Part shown: positions 28,717 through 37,532 of the stretch, one piece after another | Layout: every line of letters begins with the position of its first letter | Numbering within the stretch: position 1 is the stretch's first letter | NCBI RefSeq assembly: GCF_002879885.1 | Contig: NZ_PNYA01000001.1 | Coordinates: 369,346-433,345, forward strand | Origin: Trinickia dabaoshanensis | GTDB taxonomy: Bacteria; Pseudomonadota; Gammaproteobacteria; Burkholderiales; Burkholderiaceae | Length of the DNA: 64,000 nt | Reading direction: 5' to 3' | The notes under the pieces: generated by a model | Database searches by the model: none | The model's input: only the letters and a program-made list of their open reading frames with translations | Told to the model about the DNA's origin: nothing | Translations under genes and position numbers: made by a program

Positions 28717-29607
28717 CTATTTATTATCGAGGATCCAGTTTTTGAACGCGCGTACCGCGGCGGTGTCCCGACGCTCCGCCGGCCATAACAGGTGATACGC
28801 CCCGCCGTAAGTCGCGGTCGCCTCCGAAGCACGGACCAATTGCCCTGCGGTGACATGAGGCGTAATCATCTTATCCCACCCGAGAATGATCCCTTGACCC
28901 CGTAAAGCGAGATTCAGCAATAGCGGATAGCTGTTGCATGTAATCGTTTTCTTCGGGCGCGTCGATTTTGCGCCCGTGAGTTTGAGCCAGTTGTGCCAGC
29001 CCATCCATTGTCGTTGCTGCTCGTCGGCGACGAGCAACGTTTGTTCGAGCAGTTCGTCGGGCTGCAAGAGTGCGCCGCCCAAGAACGACGGCGTGCAGTA
29101 GGCACCGACCTCCTCCTCGATGATCCGCGTGCCGGCGAGGCCCGGCGGGATGACGTCGCGCACGTAATAGATGCCGACGTCGAACTCGGAAGTATTCAGG
29201 TGCAGTAAGCCGTCGCGCACCAAGATGCGGACGGTGATGTCGGGATGCGCTTGGGAAAACGACGTGACCCGTTGAATGAGGAACATATTGGCGGTGCCGG
29301 ACGCGGACGCGATCGTCAGTTCTTGCGGCCCGGGGTCTTTCATGAGCTTGGCCGTGAATTCGGAGCAATCGACGAGCATTTCGTGAACGAATTGCGCGTA
29401 TTGCTGCCCGGCCATCGTGAGCCGCAAAGAGTGACCGTCTCGGATGAACAGCGCAACTCCGAGGAAGTTCTCTAATTTCATGACCGCTTTGCTCACCGCC
29501 CCTTGCGTGACATTGAGTTCGTCACCCGCGCGAGTGAAATTACCCAGCCTCGCGGCGGCATCGAACGAGACGAGACATTGAAGCGGTGGAAGGGGATTAA
29601 TTCTCAT
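28717..29607 (-). CDS. LysR-family regulator, GcvA-like
   Basis: A 296-residue regulator beginning MRINPLPPLQCLVSFDAAARLG, the typical opening of the GcvA/AmpR subgroup. It continues into a helix-turn-helix NFTRAGDELNVTQGAVSKAV. The co-inducer domain is intact (ELTIASASGTANMFLIQRV and AYCTPSFLGG). It lies upstream of the MHS transporter gene on the same strand; regulators of this type usually act on a neighbour, so the transporter is a candidate target. It starts at ATG 29607. Confidence 0.9.
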   Translation of the reverse strand: MRINPLPPLQCLVSFDAAARLGNFTRAGDELNVTQGAVSKAVMKLENFLGVALFIRDGHSLRLTMAGQQYAQFVHEMLVDCSEFTAKLMKDPGPQELTIASASGTANMFLIQRVTSFSQAHPDITVRILVRDGLLHLNTSEFDVGIYYVRDVIPPGLAGTRIIEEEVGAYCTPSFLGGALLQPDELLEQTLLVADEQQRQWMGWHNWLKLTGAKSTRPKKTITCNSYPLLLNLALRGQGIILGWDKMITPHVTAGQLVRASEATATYGGAYHLLWPAERRDTAAVRAFKNWILDNK

Positions 29608-29930
29608 CTGACCGTGGCCCTAGTCGCGTAGCCGCGCCGCACGACCGCGACGCCGCGCATGCGCGGTCACGATCAGACGGATGACGGCGCATGCACTGTG
29701 CTACCCAATTTTCATTTTTGGCAAAAATATGCGGATCATTACCTACCATTGCCTGATCCGTGACCTGTCAACTTTAGCAGGTCGCATTCATGCAAGCGTT
29801 CGGTACCGTTCGATATAACGGCGATGCACCGCACTCAATGGCGGATCGGATGGTGACGCGATATGGCATTGGCTCGCATGCACGATAGGTATGCGATTTA
29901 TTAAAGTGAAGAATATCGTTAGCCGCCGCG
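29608..29930. other. Intergenic region upstream of the GcvA-like regulator
   Basis: About 320 bases between the GcvA-like regulator start and the stop of the binding-protein gene, both on the minus strand. No gene-like frame is seen. The segment 29700-29780 is AT-rich (TTTTCATTTTTGGCAAAAAT) and is the best place for the regulator's promoter. No clear terminator for the binding-protein gene is visible. Confidence 0.45.
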
Positions 29931-31151
29931 TTATTTCCTCGCCTCCCAGCGCCCCTTGGCGTCGAGGCTCGCGTACGGCTCGAACTTGCCGCCTCTGACC
30001 ATCACGGCCATGAACGCCGGCCTCGTCCGGTCGCCCTTTGCGTCGAAGGCAATCGAACCGGTGGCGCCGTCATAGCGTCCGAGCCGATGCAACGCGGCGG
30101 AAATGGCCTCCGGCTCGGTCGAGTTCGCTTGCTCGATCGCTCGCGCCGTCACGCCGATCGCATCGTATTCGTAGATCGAATAAGGTCCCGGCGGGTGCCC
30201 GAACTCGGCTTCATACGCCTTGATATAGCGTGTTGCGCTCGCGCTCGTCATGAACTGCGGCAGCGGCGAGGTCGTCACGATCATGCCCTCCACGGCCTCG
30301 CCGCCCTTTTCGATGAGAGACGGGTCCGCCGTGCCGTTGCCCATGAAATGCTTGATGCCCGAGCCCAGCGCGCGCAGATTCTTGGCGAGCACCGCGGCCT
30401 CGGTGTAGTACCCGGTGAAGTACAAAACGTCGGGGTGCGTATCGGCCGCCGCCTTGGCCACGTCCCGATAGTCTTGTTGTCCGGGCGTGAGCGCGTTGTC
30501 GTAGACCACCTTGACGCCTTCACGTTCGAGCGCGGCGATCGTGCTCGAGGCGAGCCCTTGCGAATAGGCGGTGCCGTCGTTGACGACGGCTGCCCGCGTG
30601 GCATGCAGGACGTCCTTCATGAGGGTGGCCGCGTAGCCGCCTTGCGTGTCGGTCCGGCCGATCGTGCGAAACACATCGGGCCAGCCGTGCTCCGTCAGCG
30701 CGGGGAACGTGGATGCATCGAGGACGTAAGGAATCCTCGTCGTGTGCAAGATGCGCGATTCCGGCAACGCCGCGCTCGAACAATAGCCGCCCGCAACGGC
30801 CACGACCCCGGCGGCAATCAGCTCACTCGCGGCGTTGGCGGCGCGGTCCGGATTGCAGGCATCGTCCCGCTCGACGAGTTCGAGCTTCTTGCCGAGCACC
30901 CCGCCGGCCGCGTTCAGGTGGCTCACCGCCAGCTTGGCGCCGTTCAAGATGTCGGTACCCGAGCTCTGGTAGTTGCCCGAGAGCGGTACCAGCACGCCGA
31001 TCTTGATCCGCTCTTGCGCTTCGGTTCGCGTGGAAGCCAAGCCTAGCGCCAGCGCAAACGCAAACGTCGTCATGGGCAAAGGCGCCGCAAGGCGTTTCAC
31101 CGCACGCATGGGCCTCGGGCGGTGCCTCCATCGGGAAAACGAATCGCTCAT
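29931..31151 (-). CDS. Branched-chain amino-acid-type ABC substrate-binding protein (LivJ-like), orphan
   Basis: A 406-residue exported binding protein. The start at 31149-31151 is preferred over the longer frame because GGAG lies eight bases ahead; a basic, hydrophobic signal follows (FAFALALGLASTRTEAQ). The mature part opens RIKIGVLVPLSGNYQSSG and includes LVERDDACNPDRAANAASELI, features of the Leu/Ile/Val-binding type-1 fold. No permease or ATPase gene is adjacent, so it either shares a transporter encoded elsewhere or works as a sensor. The ligand could be an amino acid, amide or aromatic compound. It is divergent from a small unknown gene 93 bases away. Confidence 0.85.
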   Translation of the reverse strand: MSDSFSRWRHRPRPMRAVKRLAAPLPMTTFAFALALGLASTRTEAQERIKIGVLVPLSGNYQSSGTDILNGAKLAVSHLNAAGGVLGKKLELVERDDACNPDRAANAASELIAAGVVAVAGGYCSSAALPESRILHTTRIPYVLDASTFPALTEHGWPDVFRTIGRTDTQGGYAATLMKDVLHATRAAVVNDGTAYSQGLASSTIAALEREGVKVVYDNALTPGQQDYRDVAKAAADTHPDVLYFTGYYTEAAVLAKNLRALGSGIKHFMGNGTADPSLIEKGGEAVEGMIVTTSPLPQFMTSASATRYIKAYEAEFGHPPGPYSIYEYDAIGVTARAIEQANSTEPEAISAALHRLGRYDGATGSIAFDAKGDRTRPAFMAVMVRGGKFEPYASLDAKGRWEARK

Positions 31152-31244
31152 GGCCGTATCTCCGTATCTATTGTCATTTATACCGGAGCGAAGCCGCCAA
31201 TGCACCCCTAGACTGGCCTTTTTCCCAACAGACCAGGAGTAAGC

Positions 31245-31496
31245 ATGCGCGCCGAAGACGTTCTTCCCGATTCCATCAATCACGTTACGATCGACGGCCA
31301 ATTGCTCCGCAAGGGCACGGTCGCCGCATTCCTCGCGAATGCGCGACTCTGGCTCGACGCGAGCCGCGACGCGGCACAGCACGAGCAAGCCGAGGCGGAC
31401 ATGGTTGCGGCACTACCCGCGCTGCGGGCGCTCGGCCTCTTCGATATACTCGACGTTCGCGACGCAACGCTACGCGCGTGGCTCGCGCGTCATTGA
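31245..31496 (+). CDS. Small hypothetical protein
   Basis: An 83-residue protein starting at ATG 31245, with a good ribosome-binding site (AGGAG five bases ahead), so it is probably real despite its size. It is acidic in the first part (MRAEDVLPDSINHVTIDG) and helical afterwards, with no signal peptide or membrane segment. I do not recognise a family. It is divergent from the orphan binding protein and isolated from other plus-strand genes. Confidence 0.6.
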   Translation: MRAEDVLPDSINHVTIDGQLLRKGTVAAFLANARLWLDASRDAAQHEQAEADMVAALPALRALGLFDILDVRDATLRAWLARH

Positions 31497-31660
31497 AATC
31501 CTTTTCTTCCGTAGCGGCGCGGCGCGCGTGCCGATGTTTCTCGATCGTCAAGGCTTTGCCGCGATGCCGCAACCTTGACCCACGCAAACCCCATCGACGA
31601 ATACCCACAACGCCCCCCAGCAATGCGATCAAGACGGCATCGATGCGCGGCCGCGGCGGC

Positions 31661-33589
31661 CTATTCGTTGTCGTCTCCGCCGGACGCTTGCGAGGGCGGG
31701 CAAAAGAACGGGTTCTCAGTCTCGTCGCGCGTATAGTCGGCCGAGTTTTTCCGATCGACGATGGATACCGTTCCTTCTTGCGCCAACGCATATAACGTGC
31801 GCTGGTCGGGGGCAAAGATGACTTGCTCCGGTGCGCTCGGGACCGGGTATTCGCCCATCGTGCCGTGCGTTGCGGCTTTGAACACGCGCACCAGCGGACG
31901 GTCGTAATCGAGCACGGCAAAGTACTTGCCGTCGTCGCTCGTGTCGACGTCGTACATCCCGCCGTGGCAGACGGCATTATTGCGGCTCGCCGTCAGCTTC
32001 GCCGGGTCCATCCAATCAAGCGAAGACTGCGAATAGAACCAAACGCCCGCCCCCGATGCGGCCGGCACGGCGCCGAGGAAGCCGGAGTCCACGGGATAGG
32101 TATGCACCACGGCATCGGTCGCGGTGTCGAATGCGACGATCGCGTTTTTCTGGATCGCGTGAGCGTACAGCGTGTTGCCGTCGCTGGACAACCACATCGA
32201 CAACGTGCGGCCGAACGGCATCCCGTCTGCTTGAGCACTGCCGCCGAGACTCAGCGTCTTAACGCTCTTCGGCCACTGCGAAAGACCGACGACCGAAATC
32301 GAATCGCCCACGCCGTTGAAGACGTAGAGCTTGTCATGCGCCGGCGAGGCGATCACGGTGCGCGGAAAGCGGCCCACCTTAACGCTATCGACAATCGTGC
32401 CTCGGGCGAGATCGATGCGCACGACACTATCTTCACGCATCGAGGCCACATAGGCGTAGCCCTCGTCCGGGCTGATGGCGAGGCCTGCCGCGCCGCGGCC
32501 CCGACACATGTTTCCGGGGCAACCACCGAGGCCGGTGGCGAACGGCTCGCCGTGAATCGTCCGCACGAGCGCACGCTTCTCGACATCGACCACCGTCAGC
32601 GTGTTGTCGTCCATGGCGGTGACATACAAACGCTTCCCTCCTGGCCCGAGGGCCATTGCGTAGGGCGACTTGCCGACCGGCAATACGGTCCCCTTGGCGA
32701 CGTCGGTGGAGACGAACGGCGGGCGATGTTCGGCATCGAACTTGACTTGTTCGGCGATCGCCTGCGCTTGCTGCTCGCGTTCGGCCTTCAACCGGCTTTG
32801 CGCCAGCTGATTGTCGATTTCCGCTTTCCACTGATCGAGTTCGGCGTTCGATCCGTGCCGCGCCGCGGCGACGATGGCAATCGTGCCTGCAATGCCCAGC
32901 GCCACTACGCCGGCTTGTCCCAGCCCGCGCGCTCCCTTGCGTTGCGGGCGGCAAACGGCCATCCCCACGATGAAACCTACGAGCACCCCCCCTACGTGGG
33001 CCGCCTGATCGATACCCGAGATAAAGAAACCGGATACGAGGTTGATCGCAATAACTTGCACGATCGCGTTACTGCGGATCGGCACCGGCGGTTCATCCCA
33101 CCCACGACGGCTCATCGCGTATCGCAGGCAAACGGCGGCCGCCGCACCCGCGAGTCCCATCAGCGCACCGGACGCACCGACGCTCACGACAGGGTGAATG
33201 CCGACCGAAACGAAACTCGAGACCTCGTGATAGCCGAACCAAACGGCGCTTAGCAAGCTCGCGCCGAGCGCCGACAAGAGATACACGACCGCGAAACGCA
33301 AAGCACCGATCGTACGTTCGAGTATCGGGCCGAGCACCGCGAGCATATACATATTCATGAGCAGGTGAGTCCAACCGCCATGAAGAAAAGCGCTCGTCAA
33401 AAGCCGCCATGGCTCCCCCGTCAAGGTGAGCGGCGCGAAGTTCGCCCCCCAGGCGATAAGCGTCTCGTTGGTCAACTCGTGACCGGGCATGCCCCACCAC
33501 ATCAGTACAAAGATCGCGACGTTGGCGACGATAAGCAAAATCGATAAGTGGAGCGAACGAGTTGATTGTTCTTGGGAAATGGATTCCAT
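31661..33589 (-). CDS. Rhomboid intramembrane serine protease fused to a YVTN-type beta-propeller
   Basis: A 642-residue fusion. Residues ~14-215 form a six-helix rhomboid core with HGGWTHLLMN (70-79), the nucleophile S140 in GASGALMG and the catalytic H198 in AAHVGG. A seventh hydrophobic segment (~220-240) and a helical linker rich in Gln/Glu lead to a beta-propeller (~290-630) of YVTN/cytochrome d1-like repeats: KRLYVTAMDDNTLTVVDV, GYAYVASMREDSVVRIDL, DKLYVFNGVGDSISVVG. By topology the propeller should sit outside the cytoplasm if linked to the last helix. Start chosen at MESISQEQ; a 43-codon longer frame has no better signal. It could recognise or tether substrates. Confidence 0.85.
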   Translation of the reverse strand: MESISQEQSTRSLHLSILLIVANVAIFVLMWWGMPGHELTNETLIAWGANFAPLTLTGEPWRLLTSAFLHGGWTHLLMNMYMLAVLGPILERTIGALRFAVVYLLSALGASLLSAVWFGYHEVSSFVSVGIHPVVSVGASGALMGLAGAAAAVCLRYAMSRRGWDEPPVPIRSNAIVQVIAINLVSGFFISGIDQAAHVGGVLVGFIVGMAVCRPQRKGARGLGQAGVVALGIAGTIAIVAAARHGSNAELDQWKAEIDNQLAQSRLKAEREQQAQAIAEQVKFDAEHRPPFVSTDVAKGTVLPVGKSPYAMALGPGGKRLYVTAMDDNTLTVVDVEKRALVRTIHGEPFATGLGGCPGNMCRGRGAAGLAISPDEGYAYVASMREDSVVRIDLARGTIVDSVKVGRFPRTVIASPAHDKLYVFNGVGDSISVVGLSQWPKSVKTLSLGGSAQADGMPFGRTLSMWLSSDGNTLYAHAIQKNAIVAFDTATDAVVHTYPVDSGFLGAVPAASGAGVWFYSQSSLDWMDPAKLTASRNNAVCHGGMYDVDTSDDGKYFAVLDYDRPLVRVFKAATHGTMGEYPVPSAPEQVIFAPDQRTLYALAQEGTVSIVDRKNSADYTRDETENPFFCPPSQASGGDDNE

Positions 33590-33701
33590 ATATGCATGTA
33601 GTAGCGGCCGACAGGACTTGTCCGGTCGACCGGTTAAAAGAGCGTTTCGCGCATACCAGGCTACAACCTGCGGCGGCTCATCGATAAATGGGAGTCGGCC
33701 A

Positions 33702-33992
33702 TCAAGGATTGGGTCCACCCCATCGTGCTCGCCTCGTTATCGCGGCGCCGCTGTCGACGGCTGCGGAGCAACGGACGAGTGCTCCGTCAAGGTCGTGCTC
33801 TGCAATACCGTCGCCGGGGTCGGTCTCTCGCTCATTTGCGTCCTCGGTTGCGCGCGGTGCCTCCGTCTGAGCGGACTCGACAGGGACCATCGGCGACTCG
33901 GCCTGTAACAACGGCGACCGCTCGATCGGCGATGGTACGAGCCCGGTCTCCCGTAAGGCTGCGAAACCAATCAGGCCCAGTATCCAATACAT
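33702..33992 (-). CDS. Possible small membrane-anchored protein
   Basis: A 96-residue frame with a short hydrophobic N-terminus (MYWILGLIGFAALRETGL) followed by an acidic, Pro/Ser-rich tail. An AGAGG sequence five bases before the ATG supports translation. No homologue recognised and the second half looks low-complexity, so this is only a candidate gene. It lies upstream of the rhomboid gene on the same strand with about 110 bases between. Confidence 0.35.
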   Translation of the reverse strand: MYWILGLIGFAALRETGLVPSPIERSPLLQAESPMVPVESAQTEAPRATEDANERETDPGDGIAEHDLDGALVRCSAAVDSGAAITRRARWGGPNP

Positions 33993-34226
33993 TCCAGCCT
34001 CTTATTGTTATCTTGTACGTCTCTTCGCATATCGCGCGAACACGATGCCCCCTCTCATCGCCTCCGGGGAATCGATACCTGCGCGAATCGCGCCGCGTAG
34101 GCTACCACATGCATTACGGATATCGAGCCGGTCCGATCACGAGATCGAGAAAAATACCGAAAAATGCGGAAAATGCTGATATATTCGCACCGCCTACTTT
34201 CTGGCGTTTCATGGCGACATAGAACA

Positions 34227-34661
34227 ATGACTTCCGAGATCTCTCAACCGGCCCAATACACAGAGCTCAAGCCGAAATGGCAGGAGCGGTTCGCTTTTTT
34301 CGACGCATACGGTGCACCCTCTTCGCCCCACGCGCGTGAGGCGATTAAGACGCTTCCGAAGAGTAAGCAGCGCCTGATCACCATGAACTATTATGCGTTC
34401 TTCTTCGGTCCTTTCTATTTCCTTGCAATCGGACTCTGGAAGAAGGCTTTATCGCTGACGGCTATCGCGATTCTGACGGCAATTGCCATCGAAGTCGGTT
34501 TCCTCTTGCTCATGGGTACCGATACACCAAGGGCCCTCGATCGCGGCATCAGCATCGGCTTTGCTGTCTTGTTCAGCTATTGCGCGAACTATGCGTACTA
34601 TTTGAAGACCGTTAAAAACGTTCAGAATTGGAACCCGTTTACCGGACTTCGATTCAAGTGA
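34227..34661 (+). CDS. DUF2628-type small membrane protein
   Basis: A 144-residue inner-membrane protein. A soluble N-terminal part (MTSEISQPAQYTELKPKW, then QERFAFFDAYG) precedes NYYAFFFGPFYFLAIGLWKKAL and two or three hydrophobic segments, the pattern of DUF2628 proteins. Function of the family is not known. An upstream in-frame extension of 21 codons exists (from 34164), but the domain pattern fits the ATG at 34227. The gene stands alone and is followed by a hairpin directly after the stop. Confidence 0.75.
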   Translation: MTSEISQPAQYTELKPKWQERFAFFDAYGAPSSPHAREAIKTLPKSKQRLITMNYYAFFFGPFYFLAIGLWKKALSLTAIAILTAIAIEVGFLLLMGTDTPRALDRGISIGFAVLFSYCANYAYYLKTVKNVQNWNPFTGLRFK

Positions 34662-34665
34662 GCGG

Positions 34666-34685
34666 CGCGCCGGCAAAACGGCGCG
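34666..34685. terminator. Hairpin directly after the DUF2628 gene
   Basis: CGCGCCG, loop GCAAAA, CGGCGCG: a perfect 7-base GC stem starting four bases after the stop codon. It lacks a T-run but its position suggests a transcription end or mRNA-stabilising structure. Confidence 0.5.
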
Positions 34686-34723
34686 ACGCTCGGCCATGAG
34701 TCGGATCGGATTCATGGTCGGTT

Positions 34724-34752
34724 TTATCGGGTCCACTCAGTGGATCCGATAA
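34724..34752. repeat. 29-base near-perfect palindrome
   Basis: TTATCGGGTCCACT, central C, AGTGGATCCGATAA: fourteen base pairs including one G-T wobble around a single base. It lies between the DUF2628 gene and the hemolysin-III-like gene, about 230 bases before the latter. It is too symmetrical for chance and may be an operator for a dimeric regulator or a bidirectional terminator-like hairpin. Confidence 0.7.
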
Positions 34753-34978
34753 GCCGCTAGCCATGCTGTGCGATCGATTGCCGCAATCACGGCTTGCCTT
34801 CCCCCGGGCCCGACGCGCCGGCACACGGTCGCAGCGCTCGCCGCACCAGGCCTAAGCTGTCCCGGCTTGCCCTCCCCTACGTTGCGCGGCCCACGGATCA
34901 ACCGCCGTCTCCAGCTCACGTGCCGGTTATCATTGCGTTATTTACGTTCAAGAGAATCCCGCGCAGGAGAGTCGTGTC

Positions 34979-35599
34979 ATGCATGTCGGTGAACGCTTCA
35001 ACAGCATTACCCATTTGGTCGGCGCGGTGCTGTCGGTGGCGGGGCTTTGCGCATTGGTATCGGTAGCGGCGCTTCACGGCGATGCATACAAAATCGTAAG
35101 CTTGAGCGTGTACGGCGCGATGCTGTGCACGCTCTACGCCATCTCCACGCTCTATCACAGCGTGCGCAGCCCGAAGCTCAAAGCGATCCTGCAAAAGTGC
35201 GATCACTCCGCCATTTATTTGCTCATTGCCGGCAGCTACACCCCGTTCACGCTCGTGACGCTGCGCGGGCCGTGGGGATGGTCGCTGTTCGGTGTCAGTT
35301 GGGGGCTCGCCGCGCTCGGTATCGCGCAGGAACTAACGCTCGGGCGTCGCACCCGCATCCTTTCCATGACGTTGTATGTACTCATGGGATGGCTCGCGCT
35401 GGTTGCCATTGGCCCGCTGATCCATTCGCTTCCAGCGGCCGGGACAGCGTGGCTCCTCGCGGGCGGCCTTATTTACAGTGCCGGCATCTATTTCTTCATC
35501 AACGACGAGCGGATTCGGCACGGGCATGGCATCTGGCATCTGTTCGTGCTGGGCGGTAGCCTGTGCCAATTCGTCAGCGTCGCGCGTTACGTCGCCTAA
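34979..35599 (+). CDS. Hemolysin III family (TrhA/PAQR-like) membrane protein
   Basis: A 206-residue protein with seven hydrophobic segments. It opens MHVGERFNSITHLVG and carries the family motifs STLYHS (first conserved His near residue 60), CDHSAIYLLIAGSYTPF and a final GIWHLFVLGG. The conserved Ser/His/Asp positions form the metal site of the CREST superfamily to which PAQR receptors also belong. Despite the name, the role in Gram-negative bacteria is membrane energy or lipid homeostasis rather than toxin activity. AGGAG lies ahead of the ATG. Monocistronic and convergent with a lipoprotein gene. Confidence 0.9.
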   Translation: MHVGERFNSITHLVGAVLSVAGLCALVSVAALHGDAYKIVSLSVYGAMLCTLYAISTLYHSVRSPKLKAILQKCDHSAIYLLIAGSYTPFTLVTLRGPWGWSLFGVSWGLAALGIAQELTLGRRTRILSMTLYVLMGWLALVAIGPLIHSLPAAGTAWLLAGGLIYSAGIYFFINDERIRHGHGIWHLFVLGGSLCQFVSVARYVA

Positions 35600-35615
35600 C
35601 GCACTGAAGCCGCGC

Positions 35616-36311
35616 TCACAGCGGATTGGCGGCACCGGCCTGCGACAACAACGACACGGCCGCCGCATCCGGCATGCCGTTGGCGTCGATCGCCCCGGCG
35701 TTCGCGAGCGCAATGAGGTCCGCGTCCACCCCGCCTAGACCGACCGTGAACGGCGTCGTCAGAAACGACGGCGCCGCCAAGGTGACCGCATAGTGCTGCT
35801 GCAGGTTCGCGACGACGGCGGCTTGCGCGGCCGATACCGCGCTGCGGCTTTCCAACACCTGCTGGTAGTGCCCGTTCCCCGGCAGGCCGGCGATGAGATG
35901 CGCGGTGTCCGTGCCCAACTGCGCGGCGAGATAAACGAGCATCAAGTCGGTTTCCGGCGTCGTATTGAACGTGCCGCCGGCAAATGCGAGCGAATGCAGC
36001 GTGGTGCCGCCCAACGTGGCGGTCAAGACGCAGGGAAGCAAGGCCGCGAACGCCATGCTGTAATTGCCGTTGCCGTCGGAGACGGTGGCGCCCGAACCGT
36101 CGGCGCAGTCGGCGCGCACTGTCGCACTCGCGAGCGCGGGGCCGCCGACGGCGGCCGTCCCGGACAGCGCGATCGTTTGCACGCCGTCGCCGTCGAAACA
36201 TCCGTTGAAACCGACGCAGACGCTGCCGTTACACGATGCAAGCGTGGCGAGCGAGGCCACACATAGTGCGCCCAGTACCGAGCGCGGAAGGCGAATGGGT
36301 TGAGCGTTCAT
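35616..36311 (-). CDS. Hypothetical lipoprotein with Ig-like N-terminal domain
   Basis: A 231-residue predicted lipoprotein: basic start, hydrophobic segment, then the lipobox LASC. The following part contains three Cys within CVGFNGC and an Ig/carboxypeptidase-regulatory-like stretch (SGTAAVGGPALASATV, then GNGNYSMAF). The C-terminal half is Ala-rich and helical. No function known; such proteins in Burkholderiaceae are often surface- or periplasm-exposed. It is convergent with the hemolysin-III-like gene and divergent from a LysR gene. Confidence 0.7.
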   Translation of the reverse strand: MNAQPIRLPRSVLGALCVASLATLASCNGSVCVGFNGCFDGDGVQTIALSGTAAVGGPALASATVRADCADGSGATVSDGNGNYSMAFAALLPCVLTATLGGTTLHSLAFAGGTFNTTPETDLMLVYLAAQLGTDTAHLIAGLPGNGHYQQVLESRSAVSAAQAAVVANLQQHYAVTLAAPSFLTTPFTVGLGGVDADLIALANAGAIDANGMPDAAAVSLLSQAGAANPL

Positions 36312-36484
36312 GGCGGCAGCCGTCCATGGAATTGAGAACCGATGACCGATTGCTCGGCACCCGTTTTCACATTCTAGGAGCTACCCACGGCGAGCGCCTA
36401 ATCGTTGCCCCGACCGGTGGCTGCTGTCACAAACCGCGGCGGCGATACGTCTAGTCGACTACCGACACCACGACGTCCGCCTCC

Positions 36485-37495
36485 ATGTCAGATTTCCTTT
36501 CGCATCAGCCCCTTTTCTCCGCCGACGACCCGTTCTCGAGCAGCTTCGCCACGAGCTATGCGGGCGTCGTTTCATTTCTCGCCGTTGCCGACGAAGGCAG
36601 CTTCGCCCGCGCCGGCGATCGCCTGGGCATCGGCCGCTCTTCGGTCAGCCGAAACGTGCAGAAGCTAGAAGCCCAGTTGGAGGCGCGCCTATTCCTGCGT
36701 ACGACGCGCAAAACATCGTTGACACGCGAAGGCGAGCTTTTTTATGAGAATTGCCGCCAAGGCATCGAACGAATCGCCCAAGCGTTCGACGACATGCGGG
36801 CATTGCGCAGCGGGCCGCCGCGCGGCCACTTGCGGGTTTCCTCCACGCCGTGCTTCGGCCGTAAGATCGTCGCCCCGCTGCTACTCGGCTTTTACGAGCG
36901 CTACCCGGATATCACGATCGAGTTGCTGGTCGACAATCGTCCCACCGACTTCACCGCCGACCGGATCGACGTTTCCTTTCGCGATGGTCGAATGCAAGAC
37001 AGCGGAATCGTCGCCCGGCAGTTGATCCCCATGCAGACGATCGTCTGCGCCTCGCCGGCTTACGCGCGAGAATACGGATTGCCGCGCCATGCCGACGATC
37101 TGGTTACCCACCGCTGTATCAACTTGCGCGCGGGCGGGCGGCTGCTCGATTGGGAATTTAAAATCGACGGCCACGCCCGGCGCGTGCAGCCCTATGCGCG
37201 GCATACCTTCAACGACGCCGGGCTCGCGCTGCAGGCGGCGCTCGACGGCTTGGGCCTCGCGCAATTGGCGGCCTATCAAGTGACCGACCTGCTGCGCGAA
37301 GGGCGACTGATTGCCTGCCTCGCCCACCAAACCCCGGACGACGGCGGCCATTACATTTGCTATCCGAGCCGAAAGCAATTGCCCGCCCGAATCCGGGTGT
37401 TCATCGATTACATGACCGAGCAAACAAGAGCGCTCGATATCGCTGATTTCACGACGATGCCCCGACTCGCGCGGGAAACGGCGGCTATCGCTTAG
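36485..37495 (+). CDS. LysR-family regulator (paralogue of 42716-43711)
   Basis: A 336-residue regulator with a winged helix-turn-helix at ~22-82 (FATSYAGVVSFLAVADEG, RLGIGRSSVSRNVQKLE) and a full co-inducer domain. It carries an N-terminal tail of about 20 residues before the DNA-binding domain. It lines up with almost no gaps to the LysR protein encoded at 42716-43711, including RTTRKT/RTTRTT, PTDF and GHYICY, so the two are recent paralogues. It ends 37 bases before the convergent emrA-like gene. Its target is unknown, though it flanks the efflux operon. Confidence 0.88.
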   Translation: MSDFLSHQPLFSADDPFSSSFATSYAGVVSFLAVADEGSFARAGDRLGIGRSSVSRNVQKLEAQLEARLFLRTTRKTSLTREGELFYENCRQGIERIAQAFDDMRALRSGPPRGHLRVSSTPCFGRKIVAPLLLGFYERYPDITIELLVDNRPTDFTADRIDVSFRDGRMQDSGIVARQLIPMQTIVCASPAYAREYGLPRHADDLVTHRCINLRAGGRLLDWEFKIDGHARRVQPYARHTFNDAGLALQAALDGLGLAQLAAYQVTDLLREGRLIACLAHQTPDDGGHYICYPSRKQLPARIRVFIDYMTEQTRALDIADFTTMPRLARETAAIA

Positions 37496-37532
37496 CAGAG
37501 GCGCAGCGCCCTCGATACGCCGTCGATAAGCA

